Shown here: positions 28,394-39,671 of the stretch, piece by piece
Layout: every line of letters starts with the position of its first letter
Numbering within the stretch: the first letter of the stretch is position 1
DNA from: Cognatilysobacter terrigena
GTDB lineage: Bacteria; Pseudomonadota; Gammaproteobacteria; Xanthomonadales; Xanthomonadaceae
Assembly: GCF_004361065.1 (NCBI RefSeq)
Contig: NZ_SELT01000001.1
Coordinates: 124,001-188,000, forward strand
Length of the DNA stretch: 64,000 nucleotides
Direction: 5' to 3'
Made by a program: the position numbers and the translations under genes
The notes under the pieces: model-generated
What the model was told of the DNA's origin: nothing
What the model saw: the letters and a program-made list of their open reading frames with translations, nothing else
The model's database searches: none

Positions 28394-29680
28394 TCAGGGC
28401 GAGGCGGACTCGCGGTAGGGCACGCCGTCCTTCGCCACGAACACCGGCTTGCGCAGGTTCTCGATGTTCGCCGTCGGATCGCCCTCGAACGCCGCGAGAT
28501 CCGCGCGCAGGCCGACCGCGATGCGGCCGATGCGGTCCTGTTGCTTGAGGATCGCGGCGGCGGTCGACGTACAGGCGCGCATCGCATCGAGCGGCGCCAT
28601 CCCGGCCTTCACCATCAACGCCGGCTCGCGCCAGTTGTCGCCGTGACGGAAGACGCCGACGTCGCTGCCGCAGCCTATCGTCACGCCCTGCGCCATCGCG
28701 GTGCGGAACGCCTTGAGCGATTCCTCGATTTTCGGTGTCGGCGCGGATTGGCCGCGTACGTAGTGGTTGAAGTAGGTCTCGGTCGCCTCGACCGCGGTGA
28801 GCGTCGGCAGGTAGGCGACGTGGCGCTCGCGCATCAGCTTGAACGTCTGCGCGGTGCCGCCGTAGCCGTGCTCGATGGTGTCCACGCCCGCTTCGACGGC
28901 CATGCGCATGCCGGCGTCGGTGGCCGCGTGCGCGGCGACGGGACGACCGCCCGTGTGCGCGGCTTCGACGATCGCCTTCATTTCGTTTGACGTGAATGCC
29001 GGCTCCGCCGTGCCGCCCGGGCCGACTCGGTAATCGGCGTAGAACTTGATCCAGTCGGCGCCGCGACCCGCCTGTTCGCGCACCGCGCGCATCGCTTCGT
29101 CAGCCCCGCTGATTTCCTGCGCACCGCCGGGGAGTTCGGCGTCGGGGCGGAACCCACGCGGGCCGGGGCCGTAGCTCGACGTTGCGACGATCGCGCGTGT
29201 CGACACGAACAGCCGCGGACCCACGACCACGCCCTCGTCGATCGCACGCTTCAACGACACATCGGCGAACGCCGCACCTTCGGTGCCGAGGTCGCGCAGC
29301 GTGGTGAAGCCCGCGCGCAACGTATCGCCGGCGAACTTCGCGGCCTGCAGCGTGCGGTAGGCCTCCGGCTCCTTCAGCACCTGGTCGTTCCAGCTTTCCT
29401 CGTTGTACGGATGCAGGAACAGATGCGAGTGGAGTTCGATGAGACCGGGCGTGAGCGTCGCGCCGGGCAGGTCGATGCGACGCGCATCGACGGGCGCAGT
29501 GACCGATGCGGCTGGGCCGACCGCAGCGATCGCGCCGTCGCGCACGAGCACCACCCAATTCGGATGCGGTACGCCTTCGCCGATCCAGACGCGCGCCGGC
29601 GTGAGCAGCAGCGTCTCCGCGGACAGCGGCATCGTCGCGAGCGACGCCATCGACAGCACCGCACCCAGCAGACGCTTCAT
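28394..29680 (-). CDS. Exported metal-dependent amidohydrolase
   Basis: 428 residues, signal peptide about 1-21 (ending PLSAE). Amidohydrolase-superfamily TIM barrel. Motifs are GLIELHSHLFLHP (HxH metal site), a Lys in DWIKFYAD as possible bridging ligand, AAHAAT and IEHGYG His ligands, and GSDVGVF with the catalytic Asp. Related proteins are annotated as imidazolonepropionase-like or Xaa-Pro dipeptidases. Substrate is unknown; hydrolysis of a peptide-like bond in the periplasm is likely. One base separates it from the GNAT gene upstream, so it belongs to the liu transcript. Confidence 0.85.
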   Translation of the reverse strand: MKRLLGAVLSMASLATMPLSAETLLLTPARVWIGEGVPHPNWVVLVRDGAIAAVGPAASVTAPVDARRIDLPGATLTPGLIELHSHLFLHPYNEESWNDQVLKEPEAYRTLQAAKFAGDTLRAGFTTLRDLGTEGAAFADVSLKRAIDEGVVVGPRLFVSTRAIVATSSYGPGPRGFRPDAELPGGAQEISGADEAMRAVREQAGRGADWIKFYADYRVGPGGTAEPAFTSNEMKAIVEAAHTGGRPVAAHAATDAGMRMAVEAGVDTIEHGYGGTAQTFKLMRERHVAYLPTLTAVEATETYFNHYVRGQSAPTPKIEESLKAFRTAMAQGVTIGCGSDVGVFRHGDNWREPALMVKAGMAPLDAMRACTSTAAAILKQQDRIGRIAVGLRADLAAFEGDPTANIENLRKPVFVAKDGVPYRESASP

Positions 29681-29681
29681 G

Positions 29682-30173
29682 TCACAGATCCTTGAGGTAC
29701 CAGATGTCGCAGCCGCCGTGGCCCGTGGCGCCCATCGGCGCGTCGATGCGGCGGAAGCCGCTGCGCTCGTACAGACGCATCGCCGCGTCCATGCCGGTCA
29801 GCGTTTCGAGGTAGCACGTGGTGAAACCGAACTCGCGCGCTTTGTCGAGGCACTTGTTCATCACCGCAGCACCCGCGCCAAGGCCGCGTGCCGTCGGCAG
29901 GAAATACATCTTGCGCAATTCGCAAACGGACGCGTCCCCGCCTTCCAGCGGCGCGACGCCACCACCGCCGACGACTTCGCCATTCACCTCGACGACGAAA
30001 TACGCACTGCGCGACGCACCGTAGGCGCGATGCATCCAGTCGACTTCCGGATCGTTGATCGCGAAGCCGGAACCGCAGGCGCCGAACTCGGGCATGACGG
30101 TGCGGATGATGCGTGCGATGGCCGCGTCGTCGCGCGGCTCGATGGGGCGGATCGTGTACTCGGCGGGCTTCAC
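29682..30173 (-). CDS. GNAT-family N-acetyltransferase
   Basis: 163 residues from GTG 30173, whose GTGA overlaps the HMG-CoA lyase stop. A single GNAT domain: VVGGGGVAPLEGGD strand, CELRKMYFLPTARGLGAGAAVM with the acetyl-CoA pyrophosphate loop (RGLGAG), then YLETLTGMDAAMRLYERSGF. The acceptor is unknown. Translational coupling to HMG-CoA lyase suggests shared expression rather than a known shared pathway. Confidence 0.87.
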   Translation of the reverse strand: MKPAEYTIRPIEPRDDAAIARIIRTVMPEFGACGSGFAINDPEVDWMHRAYGASRSAYFVVEVNGEVVGGGGVAPLEGGDASVCELRKMYFLPTARGLGAGAAVMNKCLDKAREFGFTTCYLETLTGMDAAMRLYERSGFRRIDAPMGATGHGGCDIWYLKDL

Positions 30174-31062
30174 TCGTTCGCTCCCTTCGCGCGGGTCACC
30201 TTGCTCGACGTCTCGCGGCCGAGCAGCGCGGCCAGCCAGCGGCCGGTATCGACGAGCGCGTCGAGGTCCACGCCCGTCGTCATGCCCATGCCGTGCAGCA
30301 TGTAGACGACGTCCTCCGTCGCGACGTTGCCGCTCGCGCCCTTCGCGTACGGGCATCCACCGGTGCCGGAGACCGCCGAATCCACGACGCGTACGCCTTC
30401 TTCGAGGCAAGCGAGGATGTTCGCGAGCGCCTGGCCGTAGGTGTCATGGAAGTGCACGGCGAGGGCCGACATCGGTACTTCGCCCGCCACCGCGCGCAGC
30501 ATGTCTCGCGCTTTCGCGGGCGTGCCGACGCCGATGGTGTCGCCCAGCGAGACTTCCTCGCAGCCCATCGCATGCAGCGCCTTCGCGACGCGTACGACGT
30601 CGGCGACCGGCACCTCGCCCTGGTACGGGCAACCCAGCACCGTCGACACGTAGCCGCGAACGCGCACGCCGTCGGCCTTCGCGCGTTCCATCACCGGCGC
30701 GAAGCGCTCGAGCGATTCCTCGATCGAGGCATTGATGTTCTTGCGGTTGAACGCTTCCGACGCCGCGGTGAACACCGCGATATGCGTGACGCCGACTTCG
30801 CGCGCGCGCTCGTAGCCCTGAAGGTTCGGCACGAGAACGGGGTAGTCGATATTGGCGCGGCGCGTGATGCCGCGATAGACGTCCGCGGCGTCGGCGAGCT
30901 GCGGCACCCACTTCGGGCTGACGAAGCTGGTCGCCTCGACCACGGGCAGGCCGGTGGCGGACAGGCGATCGATCAACGCGATCTTGTCGGCGGTCTCAAT
31001 GATCGCCTTCTCGTTCTGCAGCCCGTCGCGCGGGCCGACCTCGACAATGCGGACGACGTCGC

Positions 31063-31066
<4 letters not shown>
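30170..31066 (-). CDS. liuE: Hydroxymethylglutaryl-CoA lyase
   Basis: 298-residue TIM-barrel lyase splitting HMG-CoA to acetyl-CoA and acetoacetate, the last step of leucine degradation. VEVGPRDGLQNEK (about 8-20) supplies catalytic Arg and Asp. The metal-binding His pair is in VHFHDTYGQ (about 231-239), and the catalytic Cys is in GTGGCPYAKGASGN. Overlaps liuD by 4 bases and the GNAT gene by 4. Confidence 0.95.
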
Positions 31067-33066
<2,000 letters not shown>

Positions 33067-33101
33067 CGGCGCAGAAAGTCTCGGATGGGTGCAGTACGGC
33101 G

Positions 33102-33491
33102 TTAGACGCCGCGATGGCAAACGGCTTCGATGTTGTGTCCGTCCGGATCGAGAACGAACGCGGCGTAGTAATTCGGACCGTAGTGCTCGCGCGGGCCCGG
33201 CGCGCCGTTGTCGCGACCGCCTGCAGCGAGCGCCGCGGCATGGAACGCCTGCACCGCAGCGTGCGAATCGGCCTGGAACGCCACGTGCGACGACGCGATG
33301 CCGCCTTCCTCCTCGCCGATCCAGAAGCCCGGCGTCTGCGGTGGCCCGAAGCCTGCCGCCGGCTTGCCGCTCTCGGTCTGCTCCGCGGTGGCTTCCATCA
33401 CCAGACTAAAGCCGAGCGGCGCGAGCGCCTGCTCGTAGAAGCGCTTGCTTCGCGCGTAATCGCTGACGGGAATACCCAGATGGTCGAACAC
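33102..33491 (-). CDS. VOC-family (glyoxalase-like) protein
   Basis: 129 residues with a vicinal-oxygen-chelate fold. The start FDHLGIPVSDYARSKRFYEQAL and the metal-site Glu strand AAFVLDPDGHNIEAVCH are typical. His near the N-terminus, His in SSHVAFQA and Glu in NIEAV could bind a metal. It lies between liuC and liuD with gaps of 10 and 35 bases, so it is part of the leucine operon. Substrate unknown; removal of a reactive by-product is one speculative possibility. Confidence 0.85.
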   Translation of the reverse strand: MFDHLGIPVSDYARSKRFYEQALAPLGFSLVMEATAEQTESGKPAAGFGPPQTPGFWIGEEEGGIASSHVAFQADSHAAVQAFHAAALAAGGRDNGAPGPREHYGPNYYAAFVLDPDGHNIEAVCHRGV

Positions 33492-33501
33492 GTGCGGCTC
33501 C

Positions 33502-34287
33502 TTAGCTGGACCACGAAGGGCGGCGCTTTTCGAGGAACGCGCCGAGGCCTTCCTGGCCTTCGGGCGAGACGCGCAGTCGCGCGATGAGGTCGGCGTTGTC
33601 GGCGTCGTGACGATCGCGGTCGGTGTGCGATGCGACGCGACGCACCAGCGACTTCGCTTCCGCCGCGGCGACCGGACCGGCCTTCAGCAGCAGGTCGATC
33701 TGGCGCTGCACGGCGGCGTCGAGCGACGTCTCGTCGTCGACCACCTCGTGCAGCAGGCCGATGCGATGCGCCGTCGTGGCGTCGAACAGCTCGGCGGTGG
33801 CAAACCAGCGGCGCGACTCGCGCGCACCGATCGCCTCGACGACGTACGGCGAAATCACCGCCGGAAGCAGGCCGAGCTTGCTTTCCGTGAGGCCGAACTT
33901 CGCGTTGGAGGTGGCGATCGCGATGTCGCAGCAGGCCACCAGCCCGACGCCGCCACCGAATGCCGCGCCCTGGATGCGCGCGATCGTCGGTTTCGGCAGC
34001 TCGTCGAGCGTGCGCATGAGGCGGGCGAGGGCGAGCGCGTCGGCGCGATTTTCGGCCTCGCTGGCGGCCGCCATGCCGCGCATCCAGTTGAGGTCCGCGC
34101 CTGCCGAGAACGAGGCGCCTTCCGCCTCGATGACCACCACGCGTACGTCCGTATCGCGGCCGACGGCATCGAGCGCGCCCGTGAGCGCCGCGATCACCGT
34201 CGCGTCGAACGCGTTGTGCAGCTGCGGCCGGTTCAGCCTCAGGCGCGCGACGGCGCCTTCGCGCAGATGGAGCAGGGGATGGCTCAT
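33502..34287 (-). CDS. liuC: Methylglutaconyl-CoA hydratase (enoyl-CoA hydratase family)
   Basis: 261-residue crotonase. I start at ATG 34287 (MSHPLLHLREG). FSAGADLNWM and IQGAAFGGGVGLVACCDIAI are the oxyanion-hole motifs, and GLTESKLGLLPAVISPYV places a catalytic Glu. NWMRGMA after the first motif and TESKLGL are typical of liuC-type hydratases. It converts 3-methylglutaconyl-CoA to HMG-CoA. Heads the minus-strand run liuC-VOC-liuD-liuE and is divergent from feoA. Confidence 0.9.
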   Translation of the reverse strand: MSHPLLHLREGAVARLRLNRPQLHNAFDATVIAALTGALDAVGRDTDVRVVVIEAEGASFSAGADLNWMRGMAAASEAENRADALALARLMRTLDELPKPTIARIQGAAFGGGVGLVACCDIAIATSNAKFGLTESKLGLLPAVISPYVVEAIGARESRRWFATAELFDATTAHRIGLLHEVVDDETSLDAAVQRQIDLLLKAGPVAAAEAKSLVRRVASHTDRDRHDADNADLIARLRVSPEGQEGLGAFLEKRRPSWSS

Positions 34288-34370
34288 GGGCGGCGATCGA
34301 CGGAGAGCATTCGATGATAGCCGGTCGCTTGCGCGTCCCTTCAGCATCGGGGCGGCCGTGCCGGTGCTAG

Positions 34371-34389
34371 AATGAGAACAATTCCCATT
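34371..34389 (+). promoter_or_regulatory. Fur box upstream of feoA
   Basis: AATGAGAACAATTCCCATT is a 19-base imperfect palindrome matching the classic Fur consensus in its outer arms (AATGrGAA and TTCCCATT). It ends 17 bases before the GTG start of feoA, so ferric-Fur binding should repress ferrous iron uptake when iron is plentiful. Confidence 0.85.
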
Positions 34390-34406
34390 TGGGTCGGCGC
34401 CCCGTC

Positions 34407-34703
34407 GTGAAACTCTCCGAGCTGCCTTTCCGCACCGCGGCGACGGTGCTCGCCGTCGAGGACGCGATGCCGAACGATGCGGTGGCGCGCCGCCTGCGCG
34501 AGCTCGGATTCGTCGGCGGGGAAGCCGTGGAAGTGATGGCGGCGGGCCCGATCGGTGCCGAGCCGCTGCTGGTCCAGATCGGTTTCACCCGCTTCGCCCT
34601 GCGTCGTCGCGAGGCGGACCGCGTGACCGTTCGCCTGCCGACGGCGATCGCAGGCGGCACGCGTCACCACCACGAGGCCGAACCCGAGGCCGTGCAGGCA
34701 TGA
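34407..34703 (+). CDS. feoA: FeoA, ferrous iron transport accessory protein
   Basis: 98 residues with an SH3-like fold. GTG 34407 gives the family start VKLSELPF; a TTG at 34389 would lie in the Fur box. RRLRELGFVGGEAVEVMA and the GIGAEPLLVQIGFTRFALRR-like segment (seen as GAEPLLVQIGFTRFALRR) match FeoA. A His-rich C-terminal tail (TRHHHEAEP) is an addition that might touch metal. FeoA is cytoplasmic and supports FeoB. Stop overlaps the feoB start by 4 bases. Confidence 0.92.
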   Translation: MKLSELPFRTAATVLAVEDAMPNDAVARRLRELGFVGGEAVEVMAAGPIGAEPLLVQIGFTRFALRRREADRVTVRLPTAIAGGTRHHHEAEPEAVQA

Positions 34704-36571
34704 ACGCCGAGGCCGGCACCCTGCGGCTCGCGCTGGTCGGCAATCCGAACTGCGGCAAGACCGCCTTGTTCAATCGGCTCACCGGCAGCCGCCAGAAGGT
34801 GGCGAACTATGCGGGCGTGACGGTCGAGCGCAAGGAAGGCCGGTTCTCCGCGCCGTCCGGCCGCGAATACGTGGTGCTCGACCTCCCGGGTGCATACAGC
34901 CTCCAAGCCGCGAGCCTCGACGAAGCCGTTGCCCGCGACGTCTGCCGCGGCTTCTATCCGGGCGAACCCGCGCCCGACGTCATCGTCTGCGTGGTCGACG
35001 CCACCAACCTGCGTTTGCACCTGCGATTCGCGCTGGAAGTGCGCGAGCTCGGCCGACCGATGATCGTCGCAGTCAACATGATGGACGTTGCACGGCGACG
35101 CGGCATCGAAGTCGATCTTGCCGTGCTCGAACGCGAACTCGGCGTGCCGGTCGTGCCGACGATCGCGGTGCGCGGTGGTGGCGCGAAAGATCTTGTCGAC
35201 GTCATCGATCGCAACGGCGCGGCGATGCCGCCGATCGACATCCACAACGCCGGCCCGACCGCGACCGACGTCGACGCGTTGCACGCGAAAACACGCGCGA
35301 TCCTCACCGCCGCCGTGCGCATGCCGCGTCGTACCGCCGAGATCGACGACGCACTCGATCGCTGGCTGCTGCATCCGGTGGTCGGGCTGCTCGCGTTCGT
35401 CGCGGTGATGTTCCTGATCTTCCAGGCGGTGTACGTCTGGGCGACGCCGGTAGCCGACCTCATCGACGCCGGTACGACCTGGCTCGCGACGCAAGTGACC
35501 ACGACGTTCCCGCCGGGTCCCGCCACCAGCCTGCTGGCCGACGGCGTGATCAAGGGTGCGGGCAGCGTCGTCGTGTTCCTGCCGCAGATCCTCATCCTGT
35601 TCCTTTTCATCCTCGCGCTTGAGGAGTCGGGCTACCTGCCGCGTGCGGCGTTCCTGCTCGATCGCATCATGTCCGCCGCGGGACTATCGGGCCGCTCGTT
35701 CATTCCGCTGCTCTCGAGCTTCGCCTGCGCGATCCCCGGCATCATGGCGACGCGTTCGATCCAGGATCCGCGCGACCGGCTCGCGACGATCCTCGTCGCG
35801 CCGTTGATGACGTGCTCGGCGCGTCTGCCGGTATACGCGCTGCTGATCGGCGCGTTCATTCCGCGCCGCCAGGTGTTCGGCATGTTGAACCTGCAGGGCC
35901 TGGTGCTGTTCGCGCTGTACGTCGCGGGCATCCTGAGCGCGCTGACCGTCGCCTGGGTGATGAAGAAGTGGCGTCGCGACAAGGGCGAGCATCCGTTGAT
36001 GCTCGAGCTGCCGTCGTACCGCGTGCCGCATCCGCGCGATCTCGCGATCGGCCTGTGGGAGCGTGCATCGATCTTCCTCAAGCGCGTCGGCGGCATCATC
36101 CTCGCGCTGACGATCCTGCTGTGGGTGCTGCTGACGTTCCCGTCGCCGCCGGCCGGCTTTACGGGTTCTGCGATCGATTACAGCTTCGCGGGCCGCATCG
36201 GCCATGCGATGACGTCGGTGTTCGCGCCGCTCGGCTTCAACTGGCAGATCTGCATCGCGCTGGTGCCGGGTCTTGCCGCACGCGAGGTCGCCGTGGCGTC
36301 GCTCGCGACGGTGTATGCGCTAGCCAACGCGAACGATCCCAATGCAGCGGATTCGCTGTCGCCGATCATCGCGCACGGCTGGTCGCTGGCGACCGCGCTG
36401 TCGTTGCTCGTCTGGTACATCTACGCGCCGCAGTGCATCTCGACGCTCGCCACGATCCGTCGCGAAACGAACTCGTGGAAGCAGGTCGGCATCGCCGCGG
36501 GATATCTGTTCGCGCTGGCGTACGTCGCGTCGTTGCTGACGTACCAGATCGCCGTGCGTCTCGGAGGCTGA
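34700..36571 (+). CDS. feoB: FeoB, ferrous iron transporter
   Basis: 623 residues. The N-terminal G domain has GNPNCGKT (G1, 14-21), Thr41 in GVTVER (G2), DLPG (G3, 61-64) and NMMD (G4, about 122-125). A membrane domain (about 225-620) contains the two gate motifs with conserved Cys: LLSSFACAIPGIMATR and APLMTCSARLPVYALL. Shorter than the 770-residue E. coli form, mainly in the C-terminal part. Imports Fe(II) across the inner membrane. Middle gene of feoA-feoB-small Cys protein under the Fur box. Confidence 0.95.
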   Translation: MNAEAGTLRLALVGNPNCGKTALFNRLTGSRQKVANYAGVTVERKEGRFSAPSGREYVVLDLPGAYSLQAASLDEAVARDVCRGFYPGEPAPDVIVCVVDATNLRLHLRFALEVRELGRPMIVAVNMMDVARRRGIEVDLAVLERELGVPVVPTIAVRGGGAKDLVDVIDRNGAAMPPIDIHNAGPTATDVDALHAKTRAILTAAVRMPRRTAEIDDALDRWLLHPVVGLLAFVAVMFLIFQAVYVWATPVADLIDAGTTWLATQVTTTFPPGPATSLLADGVIKGAGSVVVFLPQILILFLFILALEESGYLPRAAFLLDRIMSAAGLSGRSFIPLLSSFACAIPGIMATRSIQDPRDRLATILVAPLMTCSARLPVYALLIGAFIPRRQVFGMLNLQGLVLFALYVAGILSALTVAWVMKKWRRDKGEHPLMLELPSYRVPHPRDLAIGLWERASIFLKRVGGIILALTILLWVLLTFPSPPAGFTGSAIDYSFAGRIGHAMTSVFAPLGFNWQICIALVPGLAAREVAVASLATVYALANANDPNAADSLSPIIAHGWSLATALSLLVWYIYAPQCISTLATIRRETNSWKQVGIAAGYLFALAYVASLLTYQIAVRLGG

Positions 36572-36573
36572 GC

Positions 36574-36810
36574 GTGGACGCCGGCCGCGCGTTGCAGGAC
36601 GTCGTCGTCGCACTCGCGGTGATCGCGAGCGCGGTCTACGTGTTCCGTACGCGCTTTCCGGGGACGGCGCGTCGCCTGCGCGGTTGGATCGCGATCCGCC
36701 TCGTCGACAGCGGCTCGCCGATGTTCGGAAAGATCGGTCGTCGACTGGCGCCCGCGCCGCGTGCACAGGACGCCTGCGGCAGCTGCGACGGCTGCGAACC
36801 GAAGCGCTGA
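36574..36810 (+). CDS. FeoB-associated small Cys-rich membrane protein
   Basis: 78 residues from GTG 36574, two bases after the feoB stop. One hydrophobic helix (about 7-24, QDVVVALAVIASAVYVF) is followed by a basic segment and a C-terminal CGSCDGC cluster (about 68-74). The arrangement resembles the FeoB-associated Cys-rich membrane proteins that often replace FeoC downstream of feoB. I also recall a DUF6587 name for a Xanthomonad group of this kind, unverified. A redox or iron-binding role for the Cys cluster is plausible. Confidence 0.75.
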   Translation: MDAGRALQDVVVALAVIASAVYVFRTRFPGTARRLRGWIAIRLVDSGSPMFGKIGRRLAPAPRAQDACGSCDGCEPKR

Positions 36811-36825
36811 GTTACCCGCGCGAAA

Positions 36826-37176
36826 TCAGCGCCGCCGGCCTTTGCCGGCCGGCACCACGTTCGTTTCGACAGTCACGCTGAAGGTGCGAGTTTGCGTGCC
36901 CTCGAGCGCGCCGACGCCCACGACCTTGCGATCGACTTCATCGCCGCGTTCGTTTCGGATCACGAGCACCATCGTGTACTCGACGGCCTCGCCGGGTCGA
37001 TCCGACCGCAGCGAGCCTTCGACGGACAACGACGTCGTGCGTTCCTGCTCCTTCGGCGCGTCGAAGCGCAGATGGTGCTTGCACCCCGGGCAGACGCTCG
37101 CGGTTTCGAGAATCGTCGTCCTGCAGTGCGGACAGGTCCGTGTCGCACCCGGCGTGCCGGGCCGGACAGCGCTCAT
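36826..37176 (-). CDS. Zinc-ribbon protein of unknown function
   Basis: 116 residues, starting at ATG 37176, which overlaps the bactofilin stop by 4 bases. CPHC (about 15-18) and CPGC (about 29-32) form a four-Cys zinc ribbon. A beta-rich domain (about 45-105, with SVEGSLRSDRPGEAVEYTMVL) and a basic tail (PAGKGRRR) follow. No signal peptide. I do not recognise a named family. The coupling to a bactofilin suggests a role with that cytoskeletal polymer. The last codons form a GC hairpin (CCGGC/GCCGG) that may help termination. Confidence 0.75.
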   Translation of the reverse strand: MSAVRPGTPGATRTCPHCRTTILETASVCPGCKHHLRFDAPKEQERTTSLSVEGSLRSDRPGEAVEYTMVLVIRNERGDEVDRKVVGVGALEGTQTRTFSVTVETNVVPAGKGRRR

Positions 37177-37715
37177 GCGGCGCTGTCGGTATCCGTCTTG
37201 TCGGACTTGGGCTTGCGACCATTCGCCGCGTCGTCCCAACCGAACTCCACCATGCCGCGCATGCGCGCGCCCGGCGCCACGGTGACGGTGCCGGCCTTGA
37301 CGTCGCCGACCATCGAACCGCTCTCGACGACTTCGACGCGCTGCGCCGATTCGATGTTGCCTTCGAGCTCACCCGCGACGACCACACGACGCGCCTTGAC
37401 GCCGCCGTTGACGCGCGCGCCGACTTCGATCGTAAGGTCACCTTCGACCGCGATGTCGCCGGTGAAGCGACCCGCGACGCGCACGCTGCCCGCACCGTTG
37501 ATCTTGCCTTCGATGGACAGGTCGGACGCGATCAGCGATTCCTGCACCTGGCGCGCCGGAGCGCGCGACGGCGTCGGCGTCGGAGCAGGCGCGGCGACCG
37601 GCGTGTTCGCCGGGCTGGTGGCAAAGGAAAATTCGTTCGGCGACGGATCCTTGCCCAGCGCCGTTTCGGGCTGAGGGGTGTCGCGCTTGGGAGTGGTGTT
37701 CGGGAAGATCGCCAT
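37173..37715 (-). CDS. Bactofilin (polymer-forming cytoskeletal protein)
   Basis: 180 residues from ATG 37715 (MAIFPNTTPKRD). A disordered Pro/Ala-rich leader (about 1-60) is followed by the bactofilin beta-helix (about 62-160). Its repeating hydrophobic rungs include IEGKINGAGSVRVAGRFTGD and VVVAGELEGNIESAQRVEVV, and an acidic C-terminus ends it. Bactofilins polymerise without nucleotide and organise cell shape, stalks or polar machinery. It is cotranslated with the zinc-ribbon protein. Confidence 0.92.
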   Translation of the reverse strand: MAIFPNTTPKRDTPQPETALGKDPSPNEFSFATSPANTPVAAPAPTPTPSRAPARQVQESLIASDLSIEGKINGAGSVRVAGRFTGDIAVEGDLTIEVGARVNGGVKARRVVVAGELEGNIESAQRVEVVESGSMVGDVKAGTVTVAPGARMRGMVEFGWDDAANGRKPKSDKTDTDSAA

Positions 37716-37903
37716 TGGAGTGTCCCTCGGGGGCGGGATGGGAAGGCCGAGCCTATCACGCGGTCTTGACCTCAAAACCGTGACCCACGGCCGCGATCTG
37801 ACGCTGCGCGTCACCTGCCGTCACGCGATCGGACTTGCGTTTCCGAGGGTTCAGGCTTGGCACGTGTCGCTTGGAACGATCGCGTGCCCACCGACCCGAA
37901 GCA

Positions 37904-39514
37904 CTACATCCGGAACACGCCGAAACGCGTCCGATCCTCGATCGGCGCATTGAGCGACGCGGACAGCCCGAGCCCGAGCACGCGTCGCGTGTCGGCCGGA
38001 TCGATGATGCCGTCGTCCCACAGGCGCGCGGTTGCGTAGTACGGGTTGCCCTGCGATTCGTACTGGTCGCGGATCGGTGCCTTGAACGCTTCCTCGTCGT
38101 CGACGCTCCACGTCTTGCCGGCGCCTTCGAGTGCGTCGCGACGCACCGTCGCCAGCACGCTCGCCGCCTGTTCGCCGCCCATCACGCTGATGCGCGCGTT
38201 CGGCCACATCCACGGGAAGCGTGCGCCGTAGGCGCGGCCGCACATCGCGTAGTTGCCGGCGCCGAAGCTGCCGCCGATGACGACGGTGAACTTCGGTACG
38301 TGCGAGCACGCCACGGCGGTCACCATCTTCGCGCCGTCCTTCGCGATGCCCGCATTCTCGTACTTGCGGCCGACCATGAAGCCGGTGATGTTCTGCAGGA
38401 ACACCAGCGGGATGCCGCGCTGGTTGCAGAGCTCGATGAAGTGCGCGCCCTTGAGCGCGCTCTCGGCGAACAGAATGCCGTTGTTCGCGACGATGCCGAC
38501 CGGATAACCATGCAGATGCGCGAAGCCGGTGACGAGCGTCTTCGCGTAGCGTGCCTTGAATTCCTGGAATTCGCTGCCGTCGACGATGCGCGCGATGACT
38601 TCGCGGATGTCGAACGGACGGCGCGCATCCTTCGGCACGATGCCGTAGAGCTCGTCGGCGGCGTAGAGCGGTTCGCGCGATGGCATCGACGCGACCGGCA
38701 GCACCTTGCGACGGTTGAAGTTCTTGACGATGTCGCGCGCGATCTGCAGCGCGTGGTCGTCGTCCTGCGCGAAATGATCGGCCACGCCGGACACGCTGGT
38801 GTGCACGTCCGCACCGCCGAGCGCTTCGGCATCGACCACCTCGCCCGTCGCCGCCTTCACCAGCGGCGGACCGCCGAGGAAGATCGTGCCCTGTTCCTTG
38901 ACGATGACGCTTTCGTCGCACATCGCCGGCACGTAGGCGCCTCCCGCCGTGCAACTGCCCATCACCACCGCAACTTGCGGAATGTTGAGCGCTGACATGC
39001 GCGCCTGGTTGTAAAAGATGCGACCGAAGTGCTCCTTGTCCGGAAACACCTCGTCCTGCAGCGGAAGGAATGCGCCACCGGAGTCCACGAGGTAGACGCA
39101 GGGCAAGTTGTTCTCGAGCGCGACTTCCTGCGCACGAAGATGCTTCTTCACCGTCATCGGGAAGTAGGTGCCGCCCTTGACCGTCGCGTCGTTGGCGACG
39201 ATGACGACTTCCTGCCCCATCACGCGTCCGATGCCGCAGACCATGCCCGCCGCGGGCGCCGCGTCGTCGTACATGCCTTCGGCGGCGAGCGGCGCGATCT
39301 CGAGGAAGGGCGAACCCTCATCCAGCAGCGTGGTGATGCGATCGCGCGCAAGCAGCTTGTCGCGCGAGGTGTGCTTCGCACGCGCCTTCTCGCCGCCGCC
39401 CTCGGCCGCGCGCGCGAGCCGCTGCCGCAGCTCCTCGACGAGCGCGCGATGGTGCTCGGCGTTCTCCAGGAAATCGGCGGAACGCGGGTCGAGATGGCTT
39501 TCGATGACGGGCAT
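37904..39514 (-). CDS. liuB: Methylcrotonyl-CoA carboxylase, carboxyltransferase beta subunit
   Basis: 536 residues from ATG 39514 ([15 protein letters not shown]). N- and C-terminal carboxyltransferase halves are clear: [76 protein letters not shown], then [15 protein letters not shown] and [13 protein letters not shown] in the second half. The segment SGGAFLPLQ is typical of MCC beta subunits. It pairs with liuD located 5 kb away on the same strand. The group is interrupted by the feo operon and the bactofilin pair. Confidence 0.94.
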   Translation of the reverse strand: MPVIESHLDPRSADFLENAEHHRALVEELRQRLARAAEGGGEKARAKHTSRDKLLARDRITTLLDEGSPFLEIAPLAAEGMYDDAAPAAGMVCGIGRVMGQEVVIVANDATVKGGTYFPMTVKKHLRAQEVALENNLPCVYLVDSGGAFLPLQDEVFPDKEHFGRIFYNQARMSALNIPQVAVVMGSCTAGGAYVPAMCDESVIVKEQGTIFLGGPPLVKAATGEVVDAEALGGADVHTSVSGVADHFAQDDDHALQIARDIVKNFNRRKVLPVASMPSREPLYAADELYGIVPKDARRPFDIREVIARIVDGSEFQEFKARYAKTLVTGFAHLHGYPVGIVANNGILFAESALKGAHFIELCNQRGIPLVFLQNITGFMVGRKYENAGIAKDGAKMVTAVACSHVPKFTVVIGGSFGAGNYAMCGRAYGARFPWMWPNARISVMGGEQAASVLATVRRDALEGAGKTWSVDDEEAFKAPIRDQYESQGNPYYATARLWDDGIIDPADTRRVLGLGLSASLNAPIEDRTRFGVFRM

Positions 39515-39625
39515 GGGGCAGGTGGGCGAAACGGGACGCGCGATCAAACCACACGGCGGCACGGGCCACCAGTCATCGGGGCGTCGGATGCTCGGGTCGC
39601 GCGTTGCAGAGTGCGCAAAAAGAAG

Positions 39626-39647
39626 AAGGCCCGCTTTCGCGGGCCTT
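39626..39647 (-). terminator. Terminator after the first Ala-rich lipoprotein
   Basis: AAGGCCCGC (39626-39634) and GCGGGCCTT (39639-39647) with a 4-base loop; the minus strand continues CTTCTTTTTGCG. It ends transcription of the lipoprotein gene at 39672-40064. Confidence 0.88.
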
Positions 39648-39671
39648 CCGTGGAGCGTCGAGCAGAAGCGA

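Noticed and set aside
28394-29680. Calling the amidohydrolase an imidazolonepropionase (hutI)
   Set aside because: It has an export signal and general amidohydrolase motifs only, and no hut context supports that substrate.
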